DNA of 64,000 nucleotides from Chloroflexota bacterium (GTDB lineage Bacteria > Chloroflexota > Anaerolineae > Anaerolineales > UBA11579). Below the pieces are notes generated by a model. That model made no database searches, was not told the DNA's origin, and saw nothing but the letters and a program-made list of their open reading frames with translations. This document shows, in pieces, positions 1-8,636 of the stretch (position 1 is its first letter; each line of letters starts with the position of its first letter). The stretch is taken from positions 95,342-159,341 of the forward strand of contig JACPVG010000008.1 of assembly GCA_016191875.1 (NCBI GenBank), written 5' to 3'. The translations under genes and the position numbers were made by a program.

Positions 1-1983
1 ACTCCCGGCTCGGCCACTGCCGCCCTGCGTGCCCTGGCTGAAAGCCTGAACGAAGTGCTGATGAACCGCAACCTGCGGGCCGGCGGAGAGCCCACCCTGG
101 TCTTTCTGACCCTCATGGCGGCCCGCGACGACATGCTCTACGTGGCCCAGAGCGGCCCGGCGCACGGCTTCCTTATCACCCGCCAGAATATCGAGCACAT
201 CTACGACCCGCATACGGCCGGGCGCGGGCTGGGAGTATCGCGCACGCCGCCGATGCGCTACTTCCAGACCCGCCTGACGGATGGCGCCCTGCTGCTGGTG
301 ACCCCCAGACTCGCGCCGGGCTGGAATTCCACCACTTTCAAGGATTCGGCCGGCCGGCCGCTGGCGCACGCCGCCCAGCGATTCGTGGGCGATGCCCAGG
401 GCGACGTGCAGGGCATCCTGCTTGAGGCTCGGCATGGCTCCGGCGCGCTGTCTCTGCTGCGCGCCCCGGCTGCTTTGCAGCGGTCTGCGCCTGCCCCGCG
501 CCCGGCCGCCCAGCCAAAAACGGAGACTCCGGCGCTGACCGCGCCCGCCGCCCCGCGGGAAACAGAAGCCGCGCCCGAACCCGCCGCTGAACCCCGCCGC
601 CGCGCGACGGCGCAGGCCGCCCACCCGCAGCTCCCCGAACGAACGGCTGGGAACCCGCCTGCTGCGCCCGCCCGCGCCCGGCCCGCTTTTGGCCCGGCCC
701 TGCTCAAAGCCGGGCGCAGCCTGGGCGAATTCTCTCGCCGGGCGGGCGGCAAGGCCCGCAGCGCCCTCAGCCGCATCCTGCCAGGCGAAGATCTCTTCAC
801 CCTCCCGGCTTCCACCATGGCGCTCATCGCCGTGGCCGTGCCGGTGGTCGTAACCACCATTGCCCTGGTGGTTTACCTCAACCGCGGCCGCGCCCAGGGC
901 TTCCAGACCTATTTCGGCCAGGCGCAGGCCAGCGCCCAGGCCGCCGCAATGGCTGAAGACCCGGAAAGCGCCGCGGCCGCCTGGCGCAGCGCACTCTTCT
1001 ACCTCGACCGGGCGGATGCCTACCTGAAGGACCCCCAGGCGGAGGCCCTGCGCGCCCAGGCCCAGGCCGCCCTGGACGAACTCGAAGGTGTCTACCGCCT
1101 GACTTTCTCGCCCGCAATCGCCGGTTCGCTCAACCCCGGCGTCAAGATCCGCCAGCTGGCTGCCACCGGCACGGACCTGTACATGCTGGATATCGCCAGC
1201 GGCAGCGTGCTGCGCGCCTGGCTGACCGGCACCGGCTATGAACTCGACCCGAACTTCTCGTGCGGCCCGGCCCAATACGGGGCCTACATCATCGGACCCC
1301 TGGTGGACCTGGCTGCCCTGCCGCGCAACAGCCTGAACGCCCCCATCGTGGCGATGGACGCCAACGGCAACCTGCTCTACTGCATCCCCGGCGAGGCCCC
1401 GCTGGCCGCCCCGCTCATCCCGCCCGACAGCGCCTGGGGCAATCCGATCGCCATGGCCGTGGACGGCGATAACCTGTACATCCTGGACCCGCTTACCAAC
1501 GCCGTTTGGCTCTACCGCGGCGAAGACAGCCAGTTCCGCGAGCCGCCGCGTTTCTTCTTTTCGGTCGAGGTGCCGCGCCTGGATACCGCCATCGATATGG
1601 CGATGGACGGCGATGACCTGTTCCTGCTGCATAATGACGGTCACTATAGCCTGTGCATCTTCAGCACCCTGGCGGAGGCGCCCACACGCTGCGAAGACCC
1701 GGCCATCTATACCGATAACCGCCCCGGCCGCTCCAGCGGCCCGCAGGTGGAAGGCGCAACCTTTTATCTGATGCAGCGCACCGCGCCGCCCGAACCCTCG
1801 CTTTTCTTCCTCGACCCGATCACCCGCTCGATCTATCATTTCAGCCTGCGGGTCAACCTCGTGCGCCAGTACCGCGTCCAGTCCGATTTCCCCGAGGGGC
1901 TGGCGACTGCCTTCGCTATCAGCCCCACCCGCGCCGTCTTCCTGGCGCTCAACGACCGGGTATACATCTCCTACCTGCCGTGA
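1..1983 (+). CDS. PP2C-like domain membrane protein with C-terminal propeller-like region (5' end outside window)
   Basis: The reading frame is open from base 1, so the true start lies upstream; a GTG at 55 is the first in-window start candidate. The first ~90 residues (LYVAQSGPAHGFLITR, TDGALLLVTPRL) resemble the C-terminal half of PP2C/SpoIIE-type phosphatase folds. The metal-binding aspartates, if any, are outside the window. A long Ala/Pro/Arg-rich low-complexity linker follows (about residues 140-240 from the GTG), then one membrane segment near 252-275 and an Ala/Gln-rich helix. The C-terminal ~270 residues carry recurring short beta-strand units (MDANGNLLYCI, VDGDNLYILDP, MDGDDLFLL) like NHL or beta-propeller blades. 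This layout suggests a phosphatase-like cytoplasmic domain with an external sensor domain. Neither catalytic activity nor ligand can be inferred. Confidence 0.6.
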   Translation, partial: TPGSATAALRALAESLNEVLMNRNLRAGGEPTLVFLTLMAARDDMLYVAQSGPAHGFLITRQNIEHIYDPHTAGRGLGVSRTPPMRYFQTRLTDGALLLVTPRLAPGWNSTTFKDSAGRPLAHAAQRFVGDAQGDVQGILLEARHGSGALSLLRAPAALQRSAPAPRPAAQPKTETPALTAPAAPRETEAAPEPAAEPRRRATAQAAHPQLPERTAGNPPAAPARARPAFGPALLKAGRSLGEFSRRAGGKARSALSRILPGEDLFTLPASTMALIAVAVPVVVTTIALVVYLNRGRAQGFQTYFGQAQASAQAAAMAEDPESAAAAWRSALFYLDRADAYLKDPQAEALRAQAQAALDELEGVYRLTFSPAIAGSLNPGVKIRQLAATGTDLYMLDIASGSVLRAWLTGTGYELDPNFSCGPAQYGAYIIGPLVDLAALPRNSLNAPIVAMDANGNLLYCIPGEAPLAAPLIPPDSAWGNPIAMAVDGDNLYILDPLTNAVWLYRGEDSQFREPPRFFFSVEVPRLDTAIDMAMDGDDLFLLHNDGHYSLCIFSTLAEAPTRCEDPAIYTDNRPGRSSGPQVEGATFYLMQRTAPPEPSLFFLDPITRSIYHFSLRVNLVRQYRVQSDFPEGLATAFAISPTRAVFLALNDRVYISYLP

Positions 1984-2058
1984 ACGCCTTCACGCATCGC
2001 GCATCACATATCAACAGATTTTGTGTTGCGGGTTGCGAACTGGATACCTGTAGCCGCC

Positions 2059-4611
2059 GTGCCGACGTACGTTGAGGTCGCCGTCAACATCCCCAGCATC
2101 GCCGGGGTGTTCCATTATCACCTGCCGCCGGAACTGGAAGGCCGGGTGCGGGCCGGCCATTTGGTGATGGCGCCCTTCGGCAGTCAGACGGTCTACGGCG
2201 TGGCGCTGGGCTTTGTTGCCCGGCCCGAAGTGCCGGAGACCAAACCGCTGCTGGCGCTGGTGGATGATGCTGTCGTCCTCACCTCCCACCAGCTGGGGCT
2301 GGCCGCCCGGCTGGCCGATACAAGCCTGGCCCCGCTGGCGGCCTGCGTGGCGCTGATGCTGCCGGTCGGCATCGCCCAGCAGGCCGATACGCTCTATTCT
2401 CAAGGGGAGGCGCCGCCCGCCAGCCCGTCCCCGCTCCAGAACGAGTTGCTCGCTGAGCTGGAAAAGCGCGGCCCGCTGCGCGGCCGCCAACTGGAACGCG
2501 CCCTGCCGCGCCGGAACTGGCGGGCTGCGGCCGCGGCGCTGGTGCGCCAGGGGGCGCTGGCGGCCGCGCCCATGCTGCCCCCGCCGCGCGTGCGCGCCAA
2601 GTTCATCCGCACCGCCCAACTGAGCGCGCCCCCGGAGTTCGCGCGGGCCAACCTGCAGGGGTTGGGGGGAACCACCGCCACCCAGGCCCGCCGCCAGAAG
2701 ATGCTGGAGTTCCTGCTGCGCGAGCCCGGCCCGGTGGATGTGGCCTGGGTGTATGCCGAAAGCGGCGGCAAGCTGGACGACCTGCGCGCCCTCTCCGAGC
2801 AGGGGTTGGTGATGCTGCGCGAACAGGAAGCCTGGCGCGACCCGCTGGCCGGGCTGGCCTACGACCCGGCCGTGCCGCCCGTGCTCACACCCGACCAGGC
2901 CCGCGCCTGGGAGGCCATCCGGGCTGCGCTGGCGGAGGCCCGCGCCGGGCAGATCGTCAGACCCATCCTGCTGCATGGCGTGACCGGTTCCGGCAAGACC
3001 GAACTCTACCTGCGGGCGGTGGAAGAAACCCTCCAGCATGGGCGGCAGGTCATTATCCTTGTGCCGGAGATCGCCCTCACCCCTCAGACCGTGCGCCGCT
3101 TCCTGGCGCGCTTCCCCGGCCGGGTGGGGCTGGTACATTCCGGCCTCTCCGAAGGCGAGCGCTACGATACCTGGCGGCGCGCCCGCGCTGGCGGCCTGGC
3201 GGTCATCATCGGGCCGCGCAGCGCCCTCTTCACCCCCCTGCCGGAACTTGGCCTGATTGTGGTGGATGAGGAGCACGACGCCTCGTATTATCAGAACACG
3301 CTCCAGCCCTATTACCACGCCCGCCAGGCCGCCATCGATTACGCCCGCCTGGCCGGGGCGGTCTGCCTGCTCGGCTCGGCCACGCCAGACGCTGTGACCT
3401 ACCACCATGCCCGGCAGGGGCGCATCACGCATCTGGAACTGCCCGCCCGCATCCTTGCCCACCAGGATACGGTGCGCGCCTACCGCAAGCGGCTGGGCGA
3501 GGCCGCCGCCCGCTACCAGGCCGCCGGCGATCAGGCCACTGCGGCCGGGTTGCCGCCCGTGTCGGTGGTGGACATGCGCGCCGAGTTGAAGGCGGGCAAC
3601 ACCGGCATTTTCAGCCGCGCCCTGCACGCCGCCCTGGCAGATGTGTTCCAAAAAGGCCAGCAGGCCATCCTGTTCCTCAATCGGCGCGGCGCGGCCACCT
3701 ACGTCTTCTGCCGTGACTGCGGCCAGGCGCTCAAGTGCCCGCGCTGCGACAACCCCCTTACCTTACATGGCGGCGTGGCGAAGCGCGAAGCGCTTCTCCC
3801 GAATCAAGCGGCCGGAGGTCACTTGATCTGTCACCATTGCGGCTACACCCGTCAGCCGCCCAAGACCTGCCCGAACTGCGCTTCGCCGCGCATCCGCCAT
3901 TACGGCATGGGCACCCAGCGGGTGGAAGCCGAAGTGCAAGCGCTCTTTCCGGATGCCCGCACGCTGCGCTGGGACCATGAGACCACCCGCCGCAAGGGCG
4001 CGCACGAGGTCATCCTGAGCCATTTCATCAACCAGCGCGCCGATGTGCTCATCGGCACGCAGATGCTCGCCAAGGGGCTGGACCTGCCGCTGGTGACCCT
4101 GGTGGGCGCGGTGCTGGCGGATGTGGGCCTGACCCTGCCGGACCCGTTCGCGGCCGAGCGCGCCTTCCAGGTGCTGACCCAGGTGGCCGGGCGCGCCGGG
4201 CGCAGCCCGCTGGGCGGGCAGGTCGTCCTCCAGACCTTCATGCCGGAGCATCCCGTCATCCAGTTCGCGGCCGACCACGACTTCGGCGGCTTCATGGCCC
4301 AGGAACTGGAAAGCCGCCGGGCATTGGGTTACCCGCCCTTCGCCCGCCTGGTGCGGCTGGAGACGCGCGCGGCCTCACCGGCCAGCGCCCAGCGCCGGGC
4401 GGAAGACCTGGCCGCCCAACTGCGCGGCTGGATGGCCCGCGAAGAGCGCCGCGCCACCGAATTGATCGGCCCGGCCCCGTGTTTCTACGCCCGGTTGGGC
4501 GGCGAATACCGCTGGCAGATCGTCCTGCGCGGGCCGGATCCTGCAAGCCTGCTGGCCGGCCGCCCCCTGGCGGACTGGCGCATCGAAACCCAGCCCCAAT
4601 CCTTGCTATAA
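2059..4611 (+). CDS. priA: Primosomal protein N' (replication restart helicase PriA)
   Basis: PriA is the superfamily 2 DNA helicase that reloads the replisome at collapsed forks. Counting from the upstream GTG at 2023, the protein shows the DNA-binding N-terminal domain (YVEVAVNIP), Walker A GVTGSGKTE at ~319-327, the DEEH box (VVDEEHD) at ~415-418, and motif VI QVAGRAGR at ~720-727. The zinc module has eight cysteines in CxxC pairs (FCRDCGQALKCPRC, ICHHCG, CPNC) between ~563 and 619, with a short insertion separating the second and third pairs. I prefer the GTG at 2059 because family members begin close to the YVEVAV strand; a GTG at 2023 in the same frame adds 12 residues, and neither start has a clear Shine-Dalgarno sequence. 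About 850 residues is slightly longer than the E. coli protein. Confidence 0.95.
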   Translation: MPTYVEVAVNIPSIAGVFHYHLPPELEGRVRAGHLVMAPFGSQTVYGVALGFVARPEVPETKPLLALVDDAVVLTSHQLGLAARLADTSLAPLAACVALMLPVGIAQQADTLYSQGEAPPASPSPLQNELLAELEKRGPLRGRQLERALPRRNWRAAAAALVRQGALAAAPMLPPPRVRAKFIRTAQLSAPPEFARANLQGLGGTTATQARRQKMLEFLLREPGPVDVAWVYAESGGKLDDLRALSEQGLVMLREQEAWRDPLAGLAYDPAVPPVLTPDQARAWEAIRAALAEARAGQIVRPILLHGVTGSGKTELYLRAVEETLQHGRQVIILVPEIALTPQTVRRFLARFPGRVGLVHSGLSEGERYDTWRRARAGGLAVIIGPRSALFTPLPELGLIVVDEEHDASYYQNTLQPYYHARQAAIDYARLAGAVCLLGSATPDAVTYHHARQGRITHLELPARILAHQDTVRAYRKRLGEAAARYQAAGDQATAAGLPPVSVVDMRAELKAGNTGIFSRALHAALADVFQKGQQAILFLNRRGAATYVFCRDCGQALKCPRCDNPLTLHGGVAKREALLPNQAAGGHLICHHCGYTRQPPKTCPNCASPRIRHYGMGTQRVEAEVQALFPDARTLRWDHETTRRKGAHEVILSHFINQRADVLIGTQMLAKGLDLPLVTLVGAVLADVGLTLPDPFAAERAFQVLTQVAGRAGRSPLGGQVVLQTFMPEHPVIQFAADHDFGGFMAQELESRRALGYPPFARLVRLETRAASPASAQRRAEDLAAQLRGWMAREERRATELIGPAPCFYARLGGEYRWQIVLRGPDPASLLAGRPLADWRIETQPQSLL

Positions 4612-4612
4612 T
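4607..4612 (+). promoter_or_regulatory. TATAAT -10 box ahead of the phosphoribosyltransferase gene
   Basis: A perfect TATAAT overlaps the last codons of priA, 65 bp before the next start codon. A poor -35 candidate (TCGAAA) lies 18 bp upstream. The -10 is strong and no other promoter signal is visible in the gap. Confidence 0.45.
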
Positions 4613-4677
4613 AGGGCGATTGGCGCGCTTGTGGGGTCAGGCGCGCCGCCTGCCATCATCCGTGGAGGAGGTCGCCC

Positions 4678-5172
4678 ATGCGCCAGGAACTTGTATCCTG
4701 GGAAGAGATCGACCGCCTGATCGACCATCTCATCATCCAATTCGACCATGATTTCGAGGCCATGGTCATCATCACGCGCGGCGGCATCATCCCCGGCGGG
4801 ATGCTGGCCGAGGCGCTGGGCATCACCCACATCCTGACGGCGGCGGTGGATTTCCCGGCCGAAATCGAAGGCGAACGCTCCAAACTGCTGGCCTGGCCGC
4901 AATTCATCCAGTTCCCGGACAACGACAAAGTGACTGGCCGCCGCGTGCTGGTGGTGGATGATGTCTGGGGGTCGGGGCGGCACAGCACAGCGGTGAAGAA
5001 CCGCGTTTCGGCTGCCGGCGGCATGCCCAGTACCTGTGTGCTGCACTTCAACCCGCATCGCAACCTGTTTGGCAGCGCCCGGCCGGATTATTTTGCCGCC
5101 AGCACGGATGCCTTCATCGTCTACCCCTGGGAAGCCGAGCGCGGCAGCGGCCGCATGTTGCGCGATTACTGA
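4678..5172 (+). CDS. Phosphoribosyltransferase-family protein
   Basis: A 164-residue type I PRTase fold. The PRPP-binding loop reads VLVVDDVWGSGRHS (about residues 90-103), where the two adjacent Asp residues contact the PRPP ribose and the GSG turn the phosphate. The preceding strand AMVIITRGGIIPGGMLAEAL is the usual pyrophosphate-loop region. These enzymes join a base to PRPP; this small form resembles xanthine/hypoxanthine-type or orphan family members, and the base cannot be chosen from sequence. The ATG is preceded by GGAGGAGG 7-8 nt upstream. The gene is convergent with the MscS gene, and the two stop codons share one hairpin (5172-5201). Confidence 0.8.
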   Translation: MRQELVSWEEIDRLIDHLIIQFDHDFEAMVIITRGGIIPGGMLAEALGITHILTAAVDFPAEIEGERSKLLAWPQFIQFPDNDKVTGRRVLVVDDVWGSGRHSTAVKNRVSAAGGMPSTCVLHFNPHRNLFGSARPDYFAASTDAFIVYPWEAERGSGRMLRDY

Positions 5173-5201
5173 GCGGCGCGGGGCTAATCGCCCGCGCCGC
5201 T
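5172..5201. terminator. Hairpin between convergent genes
   Basis: A perfect 11-bp stem (AGCGGCGCGGG / CCCGCGCCGCT) with an 8-nt loop. The 5' arm starts at the last base of the phosphoribosyltransferase stop codon and the loop contains part of the MscS stop codon. No T-tract follows on either strand, so it may act as a factor-dependent terminator or an mRNA 3'-end stabiliser. Confidence 0.45.
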
Positions 5202-6050
5202 GAGTTGGCCGGCTTCCCGGTCTTCCGGCATCACCAGCACGCGCGTCGGGTAGGGCATCCGGATTCCGGCTGCCTCGAACGCCCGCTTCACCTCGCCGAG
5301 CCCGGCCGTCTGGGCGTTCCAGTAGCCGGTCTGGGCCATGTCGATCCAGTAATACAGCGCGCCCTCGATGGCTGAGGCGCCGAAGGTGTCGAACACGAAA
5401 TCCGGGGCGGGTTCATCCAGTAGACCGGGCACCAGGCGGGCGGCCTGCAGGGCCGTGTTGCGCGCCTTTTCAAGGTCGGTGTTGTAGGCCACGCCCACGC
5501 GCAATTCGATGCGCCGCCGGGTTGTGCGGGAATAGTTGATCAGCGAACTCGTCATCACATCCCCGTTGGGAATGCGCACATAACGGCCATCCACGCTTTC
5601 CAGACGCAGGTCCCGCAGGTTGATGTCCATCACCTTGCCGGTGAACCCGTTCACCTCCACCGTGTCGCCCAGGTCGAAAGGCTGATTGAGTAGAATGAGC
5701 AGCCCGGCCACGAAGTTCTTGCTGATGTCCTGGAGGGCGAAGCCCAGCGTAAACCCGAGAATGCCTAGGCCGGTGAGCAGGGCCGAGACATCGGCGCCAG
5801 CTTGTTCCAGCGCAAGGACGATGCCCAGCGCCAGCACCGCGCCGCGCAGCAGGCGGGCCAGTAGGGCGACGAATTCCGGGTCGGTGCGGCGCGCCCGCAG
5901 CGAGCGCGCCAGCAGGTTGGCCAGCAGGCGCGAGAGGTAGGCCGCCAGCAGCAACACCAGCAGGCCGGCGAGGATGGCCGGCAGGTTGGCCTGCACATCC
6001 AGTAGCCAGTTGCTTAGGATATCGAGCAGGTTGGCGAGAACAGCATCCAT
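5184..6050 (-). CDS. Small-conductance mechanosensitive channel family protein (MscS-like)
   Basis: A 288-residue MscS-type channel that opens under membrane tension to release solutes during hypo-osmotic shock. There are three hydrophobic segments in the first ~115 residues. The pore-lining third helix (ALLTGLGILGFTLGFALQD) leads into the conserved beta domain NQPFDLGDTVEVNGFTGKV with the RIPNGDV element, then the alpha/beta C-terminal region. Length matches the classic single MscS module. The ATG is preceded by AAAGGAGG, and a TATACT box on the same strand (6097 to 6092) fits a short leader. It is transcribed divergently from the glycosyltransferase gene. Confidence 0.9.
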   Translation of the reverse strand: MDAVLANLLDILSNWLLDVQANLPAILAGLLVLLLAAYLSRLLANLLARSLRARRTDPEFVALLARLLRGAVLALGIVLALEQAGADVSALLTGLGILGFTLGFALQDISKNFVAGLLILLNQPFDLGDTVEVNGFTGKVMDINLRDLRLESVDGRYVRIPNGDVMTSSLINYSRTTRRRIELRVGVAYNTDLEKARNTALQAARLVPGLLDEPAPDFVFDTFGASAIEGALYYWIDMAQTGYWNAQTAGLGEVKRAFEAAGIRMPYPTRVLVMPEDREAGQLSGAGD

Positions 6051-6091
6051 AGAGCCTCCTTTGGGCCGGCAGGTTGTCTCCTGATCCGATA

Positions 6092-6125
6092 AGTATACCC
6101 ACCCGCGCCTTCCGTCCTGTATACT
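6092..6125. promoter_or_regulatory. Divergent -10 boxes for the MscS and glycosyltransferase genes
   Basis: TATACT on the minus strand (6097-6092) serves the MscS gene. TATACT on the plus strand (6120-6125) sits 8 nt before the ATG at 6134, close enough to give a leaderless transcript. Neither has a convincing -35. Confidence 0.4.
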
Positions 6126-6133
6126 TTCAGCCC

Positions 6134-7144
6134 ATGCCTGAGATCTCCCTGCTCATGCCGTGTTACAACGCCGCGGCCACGCTGCCGGAAGCGCTGACCT
6201 CCATTGCCGCTCAGACCTTCGCCGCCTACGAAGTAGTCGCAGTGGATGACGGCTCGACCGACGCCACACCCGGCCTTCTGGCCGAGGCCGCGCGCCGCGA
6301 CCCGCGCTGGCGTGTCCTGGCGCAGCCGCATGGCGGCATCCTGACGGCGCTCAACGCCGGGCTGGCCGCCTGCCGCGGCGCGTTCATCGCCCGAATGGAC
6401 GCCGACGACCGGATGCACCCGGCGCGTCTGGAGGTGCAGCGCGCCTGGTTCCCCGCCCATCCGGAGACGGACGTGCTCGGCTGCCGGGTCGAGCCGCTGG
6501 GGCCGGCCCGCGAAGGTTTCCGCCTGTATTTGGACTGGCAGAACAGCCTGATGACCGACGAAGACATCCGCCGTGAGCGTTTCGTGGAAAGCCCGCTGGC
6601 CCACCCGGGCCTGATGCTGCGCCGGGAAGCCTATGACCGGCTGGGCGGCTACGAAGAGCACGGCTGGGCGGAGGATTACGACCTGCTGCTGCGCGCCGCC
6701 CAGGCCGGCCTGCGCTTCGCCAAAACGCCCGAGAGCCTGCTGGCCTGGCGCGACCACCCGGAACGGCTCACCCGCACGGACGCGCGTTACAGCCCGCACA
6801 ACTTCGCCCGCGCCCGCGTCCATTACCTGGCGGCCGGGCCGCTGGCCGGGCGGGATGCGCTTATCCTGTGGGGCGCGGGCGAGAGCGGCCGCCGCTTCAG
6901 CAAACTGCTGAAGGAGGCCGGCCACGCCCCAGCCGCCTACGTGGACGTGGATCCGCGCCGCATTGGCAGCACGCGTTACGGCCGCCCGATCCTGCCGCCG
7001 GAGGTGCTGCCCGCTGAATGGGCGCGCTACCGTAACCCGGTTCTTCTGGCGGCGGTGGGCGCGCGCGGGGCGCGGGCACTCATCCGCGCCCGGCTGGAGG
7101 ATTTTGGCCTGGTTGAGGGCCGCGACTGGTGGGCGGCGGCGTAA
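6134..7144 (+). CDS. Family 2 glycosyltransferase with C-terminal nucleotide-binding-like domain
   Basis: The N-terminal GT-A domain starts MPEISLLMPCYNAAATLPEA and carries VDDGSTDATP and the metal-binding ARMDADDRMHP (DxD type), then HPGLMLRREAYDRLGGYEE and AEDYDLLLR typical of GT2 enzymes. The last ~100 residues begin DALILWGAGESGRRF, a Rossmann-like glycine motif, and could bind a nucleotide or serve as an attached regulatory domain. I choose the ATG at 6134 because the GT2 fold starts immediately after it and a -10 box lies 8 nt upstream; an in-frame start at 6074 would add 20 unrelated residues. Acceptor and donor sugars are unknown. Confidence 0.85.
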   Translation: MPEISLLMPCYNAAATLPEALTSIAAQTFAAYEVVAVDDGSTDATPGLLAEAARRDPRWRVLAQPHGGILTALNAGLAACRGAFIARMDADDRMHPARLEVQRAWFPAHPETDVLGCRVEPLGPAREGFRLYLDWQNSLMTDEDIRRERFVESPLAHPGLMLRREAYDRLGGYEEHGWAEDYDLLLRAAQAGLRFAKTPESLLAWRDHPERLTRTDARYSPHNFARARVHYLAAGPLAGRDALILWGAGESGRRFSKLLKEAGHAPAAYVDVDPRRIGSTRYGRPILPPEVLPAEWARYRNPVLLAAVGARGARALIRARLEDFGLVEGRDWWAAA

Positions 7145-7210
7145 GGGGCGCGGCGCCAAAATCGTCCGAAAGGGGGAGCGCGGCGAAACGGTCTTTTGGA
7201 AGTCGCTTGT

Positions 7211-7216
7211 TATAAT
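7211..7216 (+). promoter_or_regulatory. TATAAT -10 box, leaderless configuration
   Basis: A perfect TATAAT ends 7 nt before the ATG of the L,D-transpeptidase gene and no Shine-Dalgarno sequence can fit. The transcript would begin at or next to the start codon. Confidence 0.5.
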
Positions 7217-7223
7217 TCCGCCA

Positions 7224-8405
7224 ATGATGAATCGGTTATCCAGCAAAAGTCCCCATGGCCGGGCTGCCTGGCGATTGCTGATGGTTTGCGCCATTCTGGC
7301 GGCCGCGGCATTGCCGGCGCGCGCCGCTGAGGCGCAGGAGGCCCCGCTGGGCGTGTGCCTGCCGGAGATCTACCGCGAGATACCGCAGACCTGCCTGCTG
7401 GCCGGCCCGGCGGCGGCGCTCACCGACCTGGCCGCCATCGGCATCACCTTCCCGCGCCGCCCGCTGCCCGCCGCGCAGATTCCCGCCGAACTGGGCGTGG
7501 TGCCTTACTATTACGCCAAGGTGAACGACGGGCCGGCCAAGATCTTTGCCAGCGCCGAGGACGCCGTGCGGGGCAAGGACGCCAAGCGCATCCTGGAAGA
7601 CGGCTTCAACTACGTCACCTACATCGACTCGCTCGAGATCGACGGCAAACGCTATTACCTGATCGCCCCCGGCGAATGGATGCGCCGCGACCAGATCCAG
7701 CCCAATATCGTGTATTCTCCCTTCCGCGGGCTGGAGTTCTCCGCCACGCCGGCCAACGCCTTCGGCTGGATCCTGTGGCCGGTGCAGTCCCAGCGCGCCC
7801 CCGGCCTCAACGACGTACGCCTGACGGGCGTATGGTATGCCAAGCAGCAGGTTTTCCAGTTGTACGAGCGCGTTGAGCAGGATGGGCTGGCGTGGTACCG
7901 CATCGGCCCGGAGGAGTGGGTGGCGGCGCGCGATACGGCGGTGGTGTTCCCGAACACGGCCGCGCCGGAGGGCGTGACCAATGGCCGCTGGATCGACGTG
8001 GACCTGGAGCAGCAGACGGTGGCAGTCTACGAGGATAACCGGCTGGTCTTCGCCACGCTGGTCTCCACCGGCGTGCCGGGCTGGTGGACACGGCCCGGCC
8101 TGTTCAAAATCGAAGAGAAGGTCGAAACCACCTATATGACCGGCGCGTTCGAGGCTGACCGCTCGGATTTCTATTACCTAGAAGACGTGCCCTACACCTT
8201 GTATTTTGACCAGGCGCGCGCCTTTCACGGGACGTACTGGCACGACTATTTCGGCACCGAGCAATCGCACGGCTGCGCCAACCTTTCCATCGCTGATTCG
8301 CACTGGCTGTTCAACTGGGCGGTGCTGGGCGATTGGGTATACGTCCACGACCGTTCCGGGCAGACGCCCACCGACCCGAGCCTGTACGGCGAGGGCGGGG
8401 CATAG
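7224..8405 (+). CDS. Exported L,D-transpeptidase (YkuD domain)
   Basis: A 393-residue secreted protein with a Sec signal peptide (Arg/Lys-containing n-region, then LLMVCAILAAAALPARA-AEA). The middle holds two short repeated modules (YYYAKVNDGPAKIFAS, VWYAKQQVFQLYER) like SH3-type wall-binding units. The C-terminal catalytic domain starts at RWIDVDLEQQTVAVYEDN and has H335 in HGTYWHDYFG and the nucleophile in SHGCANLS (S348-H349-G350-C351). The family forms 3-3 cross-links or attaches proteins in peptidoglycan outside the membrane. The ATG at 7224 starts right before the signal peptide and 7 nt after a TATAAT; ATG 7227 follows directly. Confidence 0.88.
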   Translation: MMNRLSSKSPHGRAAWRLLMVCAILAAAALPARAAEAQEAPLGVCLPEIYREIPQTCLLAGPAAALTDLAAIGITFPRRPLPAAQIPAELGVVPYYYAKVNDGPAKIFASAEDAVRGKDAKRILEDGFNYVTYIDSLEIDGKRYYLIAPGEWMRRDQIQPNIVYSPFRGLEFSATPANAFGWILWPVQSQRAPGLNDVRLTGVWYAKQQVFQLYERVEQDGLAWYRIGPEEWVAARDTAVVFPNTAAPEGVTNGRWIDVDLEQQTVAVYEDNRLVFATLVSTGVPGWWTRPGLFKIEEKVETTYMTGAFEADRSDFYYLEDVPYTLYFDQARAFHGTYWHDYFGTEQSHGCANLSIADSHWLFNWAVLGDWVYVHDRSGQTPTDPSLYGEGGA

Positions 8406-8636
8406 GCCGATTCGCCCTGCCTGTCCTGAGCGCAGCGAAGGAAGCCGCAGGCAAAGGGTCGCGAATCGGGATCTTTTTCGGGTATACCGGTTTGGAATCA
8501 GCCGGTTGAACGCGATCCCTCGCTTGGCCGAGCGCTGCTTCGCAGCGTCGCCTTGCTTGGGACGACAAGGCTCACAATGCCGCACATTTGCGGCGGAACA
8601 ATTGCCAGTTACCAGTTTCCAATTACCTCCAGAATA
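8406..8636. repeat. Intergenic dispersed-repeat mosaic
   Basis: Non-coding. It contains a copy of the dispersed CCTGAGCGCAGCGAAGGAA-type repeat (~8425-8445). A block reading AGCCGGTTGAACGCGATCC (~8500-8518) recurs near 13833-13851 after uvrA. At 8601-8628 there is a short array of degenerate 7-mers (ATTGCCA, GTTACCA, GTTTCCA, ATTACCT). Confidence 0.55.

Noticed and set aside
8601..8628. Period-7 arrays as CRISPR
   Set aside because: Units are 7 bp with no spacers, no repeat of 24-37 bp and no cas genes.
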